A DNA stretch of 30,342 nt from a virus, in the IMG/VR virus record IMGVR_UViG_3300033981_000090, positions 1 to 30,342 of that record, one strand, 5' to 3'. Under the pieces are notes generated by a model. The model did no database searches. It had not been told where the DNA came from and worked only from the letters and a program-made list of their open reading frames with translations. The position numbers and the translations under genes were made by a program. Shown piece by piece: positions 4,915 to 13,068 of the stretch (positions are counted from its first letter, which is position 1; each line of letters opens with the position of its first letter).

Positions 4915-7190
4915 ACCACTGCTCCAGTCGCGTCAACCCAGTTTGTACCATTGAACCAGATCGGCTTCCCAGCAGCAGCCAGCGTGGTGTCGAGGTACAG
5001 CAAGCCAATCTGAGCAGACGCCGTTGAGGTCACGCTCGGACGGTTCGGCGTTGTTCCGATATACGTCTGTGCGCCAATTTGACGCCAGCCAAGCGTGTCG
5101 TTGTAGACGAATATCTCGTTGGAAATTGTCGCTCCAGAGTTGCCAACGCTGAACGTGATGTCGCCATCAACAGGCGCCTGCTGACCAGTAAAAACACCGG
5201 GAGTGGCTAGGTATTCCTCCACACGCTCACGGCCACCATGAACAATACGGAAAGGAGCACCAAAATCGCCACTGAACCCATCGATTTGAACAGCGCCAGG
5301 GCCTGTGAGATCAAGCCCGTTGGTTGGTCCGTTGTAGTAGTTGTAGGTGCTGAACTCGTTGTACCCGATGCGAAAGGTAGAGCTTACGCCCTTGTCCTCC
5401 CAGATGATTGTTGCACTTGCGTGACCAGACAGCGTGCAATTCTTCAGTGAACCTGCAAATACAGGAACGGTATATGGGGCCAGCGTGTTTGCTGGGTCGA
5501 TTGTCATTTCCACGCCGTCCATGTGCAACTCATAGGACGATGGCGTTGAGATTCCGAACGAAAGTGCCGTCGCAGCAGGGTTGCGCAGGTTCCACTCGGT
5601 GTCTTTGATAAACAGCCGAGCAGTCCCAATGCCGCCAGAGCCAACACGAGTACCACCGTTGCCGTCAATCACACAGTTCTCGATGTAGAAGTCACCGATG
5701 TAACCGGGCGTAGTTCCAGCTGCAAATGGGTTGATCCGCAAGCAAGCCGAATTATTTAGGGCGGCACCAACACTACTCAGATACGCGCCATTGATGAAGC
5801 GGATATTAGTTATACCGCCATCAATGGCGGCTCCGCCGCTAACATAGAGAACTGCTTGCCCAGCGATATATTGACCGCCATCAAAAACAATTTCCTCTAC
5901 GTTATATCCAGCCACATTGGAACCGTCAATGTAGATCGCACCAGCAGTCGATGCTGCCTGCTCATCCACATCGGCATTGATGATTCGCACGTTGCGGGTG
6001 TTGATGAAGTTGAAAGCGCCGCGCTGGTTGTTGCGGGTCTTAATGTTGATGACTGTCCAATTAGTCTGCGTGTTGCCGTTGTTCGGTTCCCAGTCAATGG
6101 CGTGACCAAACGACGACCCATTGGTGTCTCGAATCTCTCCGCCGATGATGGTGCCGTCATCGTTTCGGACAACAGAAATGCCCTGCCGGTAGTTGGCGAT
6201 CATGACCGGGTTGATGACCGTGTGACCGTAGCCACCGAACGCATCACCGTATGCAGTGCCGAAGTACAGGCCATCCGTGCCCCACAGGTAGCAGGTCACG
6301 TTCTCGGTGAGCGTGTTGGTGCAGCCGCGATAGATGACGCCCATCGCAGCGCCATCGGCGTAGCCAAGACCACCAGCCGCAGGCAGCGTAGCAGTTGCCT
6401 CGATGCGCAGACCTTTCACACCAACATGGTCGCAATCACCTTGGGCAGCGCTGGCACGGAACTGGAACACAGACTCGTCCAGCGAAGCCACGTTCGGGTT
6501 GCCGCGATACCAGGCTGGGTTCATGTTGAACTTTGCTGTTGCGCCGTACCCTGTGTGGTAGCAGTTCTTCACGTCGACCAGTTCAACAGCACCACGCCAC
6601 AGATTCGGAGTGCCGTTGTAGGTCGGGTTCAAATATGCGGTGAACTCGTACGGGTCATCTGCGCCAGGCCAGACGATCTCGCAGTTGCCTCCGAGGCTGT
6701 TGACGTATGTGGCCAGGTTCGCATAGTTGTCGCAGTTTGTGATGGCATTCGCTGCGCCTGGCAGCACGCCAAAGTCCTGCACATTGATCTGCCGACGAAG
6801 CACGCTCTGCACAGTGGTCTGGACTGCTCCAGCGCCTGCGGCCGTGTACGTCACCTGAGATGCATCGACTCCAGTGATGACGGCCTCGCTGTAGCGCTCA
6901 GTCGCCACTGGAGCGCTGTAGACAGTGCTGCCATTGCGGTTCATCACGCGGATGCTGTAGTCGCTGTTGACGTACAGGCGCGCAGGCGTGCCACTGTTGA
7001 CCGGATAGCCGCCACGAGTGCGAATTGGCTGGCCTGCCGGGATGGTCAAGGCCGCGTCCCAGTAGACGGTAATCGGATTGCCTTGCGGGTCAAGGTTGGC
7101 CTGACCGATCCAGACAAAGCCATCCTCAAGAGGTTGGCCATCGATGTCCGTGAAAATCGGGTAGACGGGTTGAATGCTGAGTGCGGACAT
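4911..7190 (-). CDS. Tailspike with P22-type head-binding domain
   Basis: A 759-residue protein, longer than the P22 spike (about 667). Residues 1-110 match the P22 tailspike head-binding domain: YPIFTDIDGQPLEDGFVWIG, then NPITVYWDAALT, GQPIRTRGGYPVNSG and YSIRVMN. After a linker comes NVQDFGVLPGAANAITNC, the usual entry to a right-handed beta-helix of the pectate-lyase type, followed by many short strands (to about residue 640). The C-terminus (PIWFNGTNWVDATGAVV) is typical of phage spike ends. Spikes bind and often cleave surface polysaccharide; catalytic residues cannot be named from sequence alone. AGGAG stands 8 bases before the ATG. Confidence 0.88.
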   Translation of the reverse strand: MSALSIQPVYPIFTDIDGQPLEDGFVWIGQANLDPQGNPITVYWDAALTIPAGQPIRTRGGYPVNSGTPARLYVNSDYSIRVMNRNGSTVYSAPVATERYSEAVITGVDASQVTYTAAGAGAVQTTVQSVLRRQINVQDFGVLPGAANAITNCDNYANLATYVNSLGGNCEIVWPGADDPYEFTAYLNPTYNGTPNLWRGAVELVDVKNCYHTGYGATAKFNMNPAWYRGNPNVASLDESVFQFRASAAQGDCDHVGVKGLRIEATATLPAAGGLGYADGAAMGVIYRGCTNTLTENVTCYLWGTDGLYFGTAYGDAFGGYGHTVINPVMIANYRQGISVVRNDDGTIIGGEIRDTNGSSFGHAIDWEPNNGNTQTNWTVINIKTRNNQRGAFNFINTRNVRIINADVDEQAASTAGAIYIDGSNVAGYNVEEIVFDGGQYIAGQAVLYVSGGAAIDGGITNIRFINGAYLSSVGAALNNSACLRINPFAAGTTPGYIGDFYIENCVIDGNGGTRVGSGGIGTARLFIKDTEWNLRNPAATALSFGISTPSSYELHMDGVEMTIDPANTLAPYTVPVFAGSLKNCTLSGHASATIIWEDKGVSSTFRIGYNEFSTYNYYNGPTNGLDLTGPGAVQIDGFSGDFGAPFRIVHGGRERVEEYLATPGVFTGQQAPVDGDITFSVGNSGATISNEIFVYNDTLGWRQIGAQTYIGTTPNRPSVTSTASAQIGLLYLDTTLAAAGKPIWFNGTNWVDATGAVV

Positions 7191-9706
7191 TACTGGTTCT
7201 CCTGTTCAAATTGGCGTCCTGTCTGGACAGCGGATTGCAACCACTGCACGCGCGCGTCCAGAGATTGTGGCAGTCTTGCTGCCTTTGCGAAATCCCCGAA
7301 TGCCTTGCTCATGGCAGTTCGACGTAGTGTGGCTGTGCTCGGCTCGGCCTTGGTCGCTGCCTCTATGGCCAGCTTCTGGAAATCCTCGCTGGCAAACAGT
7401 TTGCCAGCCGCCTTGACGGCATCGGCATTGCCCTTAGCCATGAAGTTGATGATGTCGGGAGCCACGAAGCCACCGCCAGGCACAGCGCTTGCCGCACCAG
7501 TCACCACACGCTGGGCCGTGGTGCTTTGCATGACCTTGCCAAGCAGCCCTTCGGCCTTGAGCGACTCCACCAGCGCCTGGTTGGCCTTCCCGGTGGTGAG
7601 CACCTGGGCGCGTGCGTCGGTGATCCTGCGCGAAATTTCGTACAGGTCGCGCAGCACAGCGTCAGAGTCTTTGCCCAGCGTCTCCACCACCTGCTTGTAG
7701 ACCGGAGGGTTGGCGCGCAGGCCACGATAGGTCTTGGCGAACTCGGCAAAGCCGAACGCACCTTCCTGGGCCGCCCGACCAGAACTTGAGACAGAGGCCA
7801 GCGCCGTGGCAATGGTCTCCTTGCGCAACTCAGGCGGGACGACCTTCATCAGCTTGTTGAACTGCGCCGCGTCGCCCTTGGCCGCAGACTTGATGGCTGA
7901 CTGCATGAGGGTGGCCACGCTGCCGTCGATCTCCTTGCCGAAGGCGCCGACGATGCGGTTCTCAAGTGCCTTCTTTTTAGCCGTCAGCAGGTTGGCCGCA
8001 CGCAGTTCCTTGCGCAGTGCATCGCCGCCAAGGTCGCCTACGTTTGTCAGTTGGTCGTCAGCAAGGGCCGCGTACAGGCGCTTCAGGTCGCCTGCCGCCA
8101 TGTTGCCGTATGGAGATTCCTTGCCAGCCATTGCCTGCCAGATCAGGTTCTTCTCGCGCAGCAGACGGCCGTAGGTTGCAGTCGGGTCAGTGGCCAACTC
8201 GTACAGCTTTTTCTCCTGCGCCGTCAGACCCTTCTCGCCAACCTCAGCCAGCACCTCGTCCAGCGTCTGCGTCAGCTTCGGGAACTGCACGGTGGACGTC
8301 TTGGGGATAGCCTCATCGACGCGCTGGTAGATCGTGCTGGCGTCCTTGGCCAGTTGCGCTTGCGTTCCCTTGAGGCTGTCCAGGATGCGCTGGGAGGTTG
8401 CGCCAGGTGCCGGACGGCCTTCGATGAAAGCCGCGTCGAACTGCTGCACCACATCGTCGGCCTTGGCGATGGCGTTGCGCACCGTGTTCACCCAGGCCGC
8501 CTCTGCCTCGCCGCCAGCTACAGACCTGGTCAGGCCCACGGCAGCCCGGACTTGCGGGTTGTCGCTGAAGACATCGAAGGGCAGGTCCATGCCAAGACGC
8601 TCGGCCGCAGCGCGCGCATCAGGGTTTACCTGGGCAAGATCGGCCAGCCGCGCCTGGGCAGCCGCAGAGCCTGGACCTTTGCCGGAAGCCTTGCGCACAA
8701 GGTCGCCAACTTCCTCGAAGGCCTCGGTGGTGGCCTGGACGGCAGGCTGCTCGGGCACAGCCTGCACGGCAGCCTGGACAATGGGCTGCTCCGGGACGGC
8801 CTGAACGGCCGCAGGAGCCGCCGCAGAAGGCTGGGTAGGCATCGGCTCAAGCGTCGGCTCGATTCGCGCTCCAGGGGCCGCAGGACGCGCCGCTGGGGCT
8901 GCTGCTGCCGGTGTTGCTGGCGCAGGGCCACGGCCGGTGGCACGCTGCACGGTGCGCCGGACGGCAGGTGCTGCCGCTTGAATGCCGCGCTGCACCACTT
9001 GGCCAGCCCCACCGGCTGTGCCAGCCGTGACCACCTCGCCAGTGTCAAATCGTCCGCCAGTGCCTGCCTGAGTGGCCTCGATCACGGCCTGAGTGCCAGC
9101 GCCAGCGGCCACAGCACCAGGGATGGTGGTGGCACGCCCGGCCGGGGTGAAGGCCAGCAGGCCGCCAATGACGCGAGGAATGTCGCCAACGGACAGGCCA
9201 GGAGGGATGGCGTACTCGCGCTGGTCAACGGAAGACCGGATGATGAAGTTTCCTTTGGCGTCCTGGCGAACCTGCGCGCCAGGGAAATTGGCCTGCAGAA
9301 TCTGGACCGTTTCTTGCGGGTTGGACAGCAGCGTGCCCAACGCCGTCTTGAGGGACGCCACGCTCATCTGGTTGAGTTCCGGCATCGAGGTCCACTCGGG
9401 CAGCGTTTGGGTCTCAGTGGTCGCACGCCGCGATCCGGTGACCATTTCGCCCAAGGACTCGAAGAAGCCCATCTTTGGAGGTTCTGCCGGTGCAGTCTGG
9501 CCGCCAAACTGGCTGGCCATGGCCGCATAGTCGACCACCTGTGCAGGCTGCGTCTGTGGAGTCACAGGCAGCGTCTGCTGAACGGCAGCAGGCGTCTGCG
9601 GAGTGACTGGCAGTGGCGTAGGTGTTGGTGCAGCAGCAGGGGCCGGAGCCGGGCCTGCCACCGTGCCGCCGAACTGTCGTGCGAGTGCTTCGTAGTCGGT
9701 TGCCAT
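7190..9706 (-). CDS. Large DNA-ejection (internal virion) protein, gp16 position
   Basis: An 838-residue protein. The N-terminus holds a duplicated motif, DYEALARQFGG (residues 4-14) and DYAAMASQFGG (59-69), separated by a Pro/Ala/Thr-rich linker with LPVTPQT twice. A hydrophobic Gly/Ala-rich segment lies near residues 175-215, a second low-complexity Ala/Pro region near 250-320, and the rest is long helical sequence. It follows genes like P22 gp7 and gp20, exactly where P22 encodes gp16, an ejected protein that helps DNA cross the inner membrane. Direct similarity to gp16 is not obvious by eye, so the role rests on order, size and composition. The adjacent genes overlap it by one base on each side. 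Confidence 0.65.
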   Translation of the reverse strand: MATDYEALARQFGGTVAGPAPAPAAAPTPTPLPVTPQTPAAVQQTLPVTPQTQPAQVVDYAAMASQFGGQTAPAEPPKMGFFESLGEMVTGSRRATTETQTLPEWTSMPELNQMSVASLKTALGTLLSNPQETVQILQANFPGAQVRQDAKGNFIIRSSVDQREYAIPPGLSVGDIPRVIGGLLAFTPAGRATTIPGAVAAGAGTQAVIEATQAGTGGRFDTGEVVTAGTAGGAGQVVQRGIQAAAPAVRRTVQRATGRGPAPATPAAAAPAARPAAPGARIEPTLEPMPTQPSAAAPAAVQAVPEQPIVQAAVQAVPEQPAVQATTEAFEEVGDLVRKASGKGPGSAAAQARLADLAQVNPDARAAAERLGMDLPFDVFSDNPQVRAAVGLTRSVAGGEAEAAWVNTVRNAIAKADDVVQQFDAAFIEGRPAPGATSQRILDSLKGTQAQLAKDASTIYQRVDEAIPKTSTVQFPKLTQTLDEVLAEVGEKGLTAQEKKLYELATDPTATYGRLLREKNLIWQAMAGKESPYGNMAAGDLKRLYAALADDQLTNVGDLGGDALRKELRAANLLTAKKKALENRIVGAFGKEIDGSVATLMQSAIKSAAKGDAAQFNKLMKVVPPELRKETIATALASVSSSGRAAQEGAFGFAEFAKTYRGLRANPPVYKQVVETLGKDSDAVLRDLYEISRRITDARAQVLTTGKANQALVESLKAEGLLGKVMQSTTAQRVVTGAASAVPGGGFVAPDIINFMAKGNADAVKAAGKLFASEDFQKLAIEAATKAEPSTATLRRTAMSKAFGDFAKAARLPQSLDARVQWLQSAVQTGRQFEQENQ

Positions 9707-11049
9707 CAGCGGATTCCTGCTGCTTTCTTGAAGGCGTCAGCCGCCTGCTGCGACGGGAAGGTCAGCACCTGACCGTTGGGAGCCGTCACCGATACAGGAG
9801 CACCAGGCTGGCGTGGTGCCTCTGGTGCCGTTGGCGCAACTTCGGTCGGGGTGTAGAAGATGTTGGCCGTGTTCAGACCGTAGCCCTTGGCGATTCGCTC
9901 GATTCCGGTGCGCACGGTGGCCTCTTGGGTCTGGGCCTGCTTGTACAGACCTTCGGCTTGCTTGGCAAACATCTTGCGCTGGTCTGGATTCAGACGTTCG
10001 CCTTTCACCAGGTTGTTGTACAGGTTCTGAATGCGCTCCGGCACGCCGGTGGCGTTCTGCGCCGTGGCGAACTCGCCCTCGCGCACCACAGAGCCTGGGT
10101 CCAGCATCTTCATGTAGTTGAAGATCAGCGCCAGGTCGCCAGCGGCCGTCTCTTGCGAAGCAAGCACGCGGCCGTAGGCCGACTTGACTTCCTGGTATCC
10201 CTTTGTCTGGTCGCTGTATTCCTTGCGGAACTTGCCCTCAGCTTCGGGCCGCTTTTCCACCGGGATGATGCCTGCAGCCATCTGGTCAGCCTCTGCACGC
10301 GCACGCTGTGCCTCTGCGCCGGACTTCGCAGCCGCAGCATCAGATGCACGACGAGCCGCTTTTGCCTGCTCGATCTGCGACTGTGTAAGATTGATCTCCA
10401 GACCGAACTTCTGCGGTGCAAACTTTGCCTCAGCTTCTTTGATGATGGCGTCAGCGGTTTCTTTGCGCAGCGTGAACGGCTGCAGTTGTGCAGCGCGACG
10501 GTCAGTCTCAAGCTTTACAGCGCCTTCGATGACCTTGTCACCACCAGGCATCTGCGAGATGGTGAAGCCGAAGTAGTCCTCGGTGGCCTTCGGGTTTTCC
10601 TTGGCCACATCTCGCCATGTCTCCAGAAACTTGGCACCGGCCTCGTCGCCACTGTTGCGCTTGGCTGCGATCTGACGCTCGATCAGGCCGATGGCGATCT
10701 CAGGCTTCCCAGCCTTGAACGCCGAGAACACCTGACCAGCCTGACCAAGTGCGTTCTGCTGCTGGTCAGCGTTGATCATGCTGAAACTCTCGCGCACGGC
10801 CTTGGCCTGCGTCTCAGGAAGCATCATCGCCAGGTCAGCATAGTCCTTGGCGGTCGCGCCTGGCTGGCGCAGGCGCTGGAAGGCTTGCGAGATCAGCTTC
10901 TGTTGCTCTGCTTGGCGCTGGGATTGCTCCTGCGCCATGCGGGTTTCGGTGATGGCTGTGCCAGTTTTGAACGCCGACAGGAAAGCCTGCGACGGGTCAG
11001 GAATGTCGACGCCGTAGTTGATTGGGCCGGATGGTAGTTGAAGGGCCAT
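9706..11049 (-). CDS. DNA-ejection protein, P22 gp20-like position
   Basis: A 447-residue, almost wholly helical protein (P22 gp20 is about 471). It opens PSGPINYGVDIPDPSQAFLSAF, then a long Gln/Ala/Glu-rich coiled-coil-like region. A conserved block lies near residues 285-370: KGYQEVKSAYGRVLAS, DLALIFNYMKMLDPGSVVRE, LNPDQRKMFAKQAEG. The NYMKMLDPGSVVREGE motif is widespread in phage internal virion proteins. P22-type ejection proteins leave the particle with the DNA and help form a conduit through the cell envelope. The gene lies between the gp7-like and large ejection genes, as in P22; GGGAGGT precedes the ATG. Confidence 0.72.
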   Translation of the reverse strand: MALQLPSGPINYGVDIPDPSQAFLSAFKTGTAITETRMAQEQSQRQAEQQKLISQAFQRLRQPGATAKDYADLAMMLPETQAKAVRESFSMINADQQQNALGQAGQVFSAFKAGKPEIAIGLIERQIAAKRNSGDEAGAKFLETWRDVAKENPKATEDYFGFTISQMPGGDKVIEGAVKLETDRRAAQLQPFTLRKETADAIIKEAEAKFAPQKFGLEINLTQSQIEQAKAARRASDAAAAKSGAEAQRARAEADQMAAGIIPVEKRPEAEGKFRKEYSDQTKGYQEVKSAYGRVLASQETAAGDLALIFNYMKMLDPGSVVREGEFATAQNATGVPERIQNLYNNLVKGERLNPDQRKMFAKQAEGLYKQAQTQEATVRTGIERIAKGYGLNTANIFYTPTEVAPTAPEAPRQPGAPVSVTAPNGQVLTFPSQQAADAFKKAAGIR

Positions 11050-11771
11050 CAGAATTTACCTCCCAGGCCAGAGAAGATGCCCAGGCCGCCAGAGATGGCT
11101 GCGGGAATGGATGCGAACGCACGGCCTTGGGCCATCTGCGCGCCAGCTTGTGCAGCGCCTTGCTGGGCCAGCAGGCTGGCGATGTTCGCGCCGCTTTCCT
11201 GCGCAGCCGCGCCGGTGCCAGCGGCAGATGCTTGGCCAAGGCGCGCCAGGTTCGAAGTGGTCTCCTGGCCAAGTGCGGTCAGGCCGCCAAGACGGCTGTA
11301 CTGCTGGCCAATCAACTCGGACAGCACCTGCGGCCGGAACTGTGCCAGGGCCGCCTGAATGTTGCCGCCGCGCAGCCCACCAGTGGCAGATGCCTGCTGC
11401 AGCAGTGCGTTCTCGCCTTGCTGGACCAGCGCCTGCATCTGCGGACCGGCCGCCAGTTCGGCAATGGCCTTGCGCTGCGCCTCTGGGCCAGCCAGACCGA
11501 GCAGAGCCTGCTGGGCCTGCATGGCAGGGACACCAGCTTCAGCGTAAGGCTGCAGCCCTTCAATCGCGCCGGTACCGGCTTCGACGTAGGGCTTGAGCAG
11601 TTCTTGAACCTTGTCGAACTGGCGACGCTGTTCAGCGATGCCAGCCTCCGATGCTTGGGTTTGTGCTGCTGCCGCAGACTCGGCAGCGTCGGCCTGTGCC
11701 AGGCCAGATACGAGCGTTGCGCCGCCAACGGCAATGCCTGCCAGCGCTGCTCCAGATAAACCGAAACTCAT
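11049..11771 (-). CDS. DNA-ejection protein, P22 gp7-like
   Basis: A 240-residue, Ala/Gln/Gly-rich helical protein, close in length to P22 gp7 (about 229). It starts with a hydrophobic segment (AALAGIAVGGATLVSGLAQA), then AAQTQASEAGIAEQRRQFDK, LKPYVEAGTGAIEGLQPY and the characteristic block ASATGGLRGGNIQAALAQF, LIGQQYSRLGGLTALGQ. This combination is typical of phage DNA transfer proteins packaged inside P22-like heads and released during infection. GGAGGG lies upstream of ATG 11771. It overlaps the cupin gene (ATGA) and the next ejection gene by one base. Confidence 0.82.
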   Translation of the reverse strand: MSFGLSGAALAGIAVGGATLVSGLAQADAAESAAAAQTQASEAGIAEQRRQFDKVQELLKPYVEAGTGAIEGLQPYAEAGVPAMQAQQALLGLAGPEAQRKAIAELAAGPQMQALVQQGENALLQQASATGGLRGGNIQAALAQFRPQVLSELIGQQYSRLGGLTALGQETTSNLARLGQASAAGTGAAAQESGANIASLLAQQGAAQAGAQMAQGRAFASIPAAISGGLGIFSGLGGKF

Positions 11772-12232
11772 TGTTTGCCCTCCAGGTGCGGGTGTTGGAC
11801 GGCCTCAAGGACAGGAGCAGGTGCCGGGACGGTGTACATGTCCCAGATAGCCTGCGGGTCTGTCTCGTTCGTCGGGTTTGCGTGGAAGGTGGTGACCTCA
11901 ACGTCCGTCAGCGCCACGCCAGCACGCTTGGTGTTGGACTTGGTGACGCTCATGAAGCCGGGGCCAACCTGGGCCGAGCCGTCGTCAGTGGTGACGATTA
12001 GGTGGCCTTTGCGAACCACGAAGAATGACTCGTCCTTGTGCACTGCGCCAGTCAAGACGGTGCCTGCCGGGATGTGCATGGTCCGAGCGTAGAGGCCGTT
12101 GCAGAAGTCGTGATCGACAGGCATGTCGACCTGGGGCAACTTGAGCAGTTCAGCCTCCAGGCGGTAGATCGGCAAGTGCTCCGCAGGCACACCGGACTGC
12201 TTGGCAACTTCCTGAACCGCGACATCGCTCAT
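11768..12232 (-). CDS. Cupin-fold protein
   Basis: A 154-residue protein with a single cupin-like core. The first motif region is TMHIPAGTVLTGAVHKDESFFVVRKG (residues about 52-77), with His and two acidic residues where metal ligands usually stand; the second part includes DGSAQVGPGFMSVTKSNTKRA. Start ATG 12232 is chosen because AGGAGGA stands 5 bases before it; the longer frame from 12301 would read through a promoter-like gap. Cupins of this kind are encoded among podovirus virion genes, but their role is not known to me; a structural or sugar-linked function is possible. Function is therefore not assigned. Confidence 0.65.
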   Translation of the reverse strand: MSDVAVQEVAKQSGVPAEHLPIYRLEAELLKLPQVDMPVDHDFCNGLYARTMHIPAGTVLTGAVHKDESFFVVRKGHLIVTTDDGSAQVGPGFMSVTKSNTKRAGVALTDVEVTTFHANPTNETDPQAIWDMYTVPAPAPVLEAVQHPHLEGKQ

Positions 12233-12288
12233 CGAATCCTCCTGCTGGGGGCTGTGAGCTACTGGCTGCTCGAACGGCTCAGTAATGG

Positions 12289-12317
12289 TATTTTCCCACA
12301 TTTGAATGGCCTGTCAA
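12289..12317 (-). promoter_or_regulatory. Candidate leftward promoter before the cupin and ejection genes
   Basis: The 81-bp gap 12233-12313 contains, on the minus strand, TTGACA (12317-12312), a 16-bp spacer and GAAAAT, an acceptable -35/-10 pair. The spacer includes ATGTGG. The -35 overlaps the stop of the upstream gene. It could give extra transcription of the cupin and the ejection-protein genes. The remainder of the gap holds only the strong ribosome binding site of the cupin gene. Prediction only. Confidence 0.35.
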
Positions 12318-12724
12318 TCTTGCTCGAACTCGCGCTCTTCCCAGGCTTGGCAGGAGCGCATGTCGTGGCAGATGAACTCGAATTTGTGGCAGTAGCCACG
12401 GTAGCCAGCGCCATCGTCCCAATCGTTCTGGGGGATGCGCTCCATCTTGGCCTGCATCATGGTGCTGTTGTCGTAGTACTCGCAGTTCGAGCACCGACGA
12501 CGACGCGCCTCTTTCTCATCGACTTGCATGGCCTTGGCCAGCTTCATCCAGTAGGGCTTGTTGGCTCCGCGCTCGTTGCTGGGCTTTTCAGGGCCGAGCA
12601 TCCAGTCGTCGATCACCACCTGGGTGTTCTTTTTGTTCTCGGCCGCCGTGATGAATGGCTCCTCGTATGGGATGCCACCAAAGCCGGCCAGCATCATCTT
12701 GGGCATTTTTGCGTCTTCCATCAT
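12314..12724 (-). CDS. Cys-rich conserved phage protein, 136 aa
   Basis: A 136-residue protein starting MMEDAKMPKMML after AAGGAG; ATG 12721 is spaced slightly better than ATG 12724. The C-terminal half has four regularly placed Cys: CSNCEYYDN (residues about 78-86), then GYCHKFEFICHDMRSCQAW (about 109-127). This suggests a zinc-binding or iron-sulphur site. The pattern CSNC.YYDN...C...F.CH..RSC is shared by small proteins next to cupin genes in other podoviruses, but no function is known to me. It lies between the needle-like and ejection genes. Confidence 0.55.
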   Translation of the reverse strand: MMEDAKMPKMMLAGFGGIPYEEPFITAAENKKNTQVVIDDWMLGPEKPSNERGANKPYWMKLAKAMQVDEKEARRRRCSNCEYYDNSTMMQAKMERIPQNDWDDGAGYRGYCHKFEFICHDMRSCQAWEEREFEQD

Positions 12725-12732
12725 GGACTCCT

Positions 12733-13068
12733 TCAGGTGATCTCGCGGCCGGAAATGCGCAGCGTCAGCGAGGTGGCATTGCTGGCGATGGTACTGATGA
12801 ATGCACCAGGGTCCAGCTCTTGTCCGACCAGCTCAGGGCAGAGATAAGTCTCGCCAGGCACCACCGAACGGTCGTCGATGATCAGGTTGGCATTGCCAGC
12901 AACACCACCAACCTGAACCAGGTTCACGCTGAACGTGCGGTTCACTGTGTCGGTGTTGGTGACCGTAGCCTTGTCGATCAGCGCCTTGGCTGCAGTGGCT
13001 GTGTACTGCGTGGTCTGGACAGCCTCCATCTGCTTGGGAGGCACGAGGGTTTTTACGATGACGGTCAT
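12733..13068 (-). CDS. Conserved beta-rich virion-type protein, 111 aa
   Basis: A 111-residue beta-rich protein: VKTLVPPKQMEAVQTTQYTA, then ATVTNTDTVNRTFSVNLVQ, then SVVPGETYLCPELVGQELDPG and ISGREIT at the end. The pattern of alternating strands and the PGETY.CPELVGQ.L.PGAFIS motif recur in short proteins of many podovirus structural operons. A head or tail decoration or accessory role is likely but unproven. Its start overlaps the upstream needle-like gene by four bases (ATGA). Confidence 0.5.
   Translation of the reverse strand: MTVIVKTLVPPKQMEAVQTTQYTATAAKALIDKATVTNTDTVNRTFSVNLVQVGGVAGNANLIIDDRSVVPGETYLCPELVGQELDPGAFISTIASNATSLTLRISGREIT

Noticed and set aside
5856-7700. 614-codon plus-strand ORF opposite the tailspike and ejection protein genes
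   Set aside because: It is antisense to two well-supported coding frames, crosses their junction, has no recognisable domain and is explained by codon bias.
11768-12301. Longer form of the cupin gene starting at 12301
   Set aside because: The start at 12232 has a near-ideal ribosome binding site, while the extension covers a promoter-like gap and adds a non-conserved polar tail.
12270-12303. 34-bp sequence matching 19692-19725 at 25 of 34 positions, with a shared TTTCCCACATTT core
   Set aside because: The 19692 copy is inside coding sequence, and a pair of this quality is expected about once or more by chance in 30 kb. It was not called a regulatory repeat.
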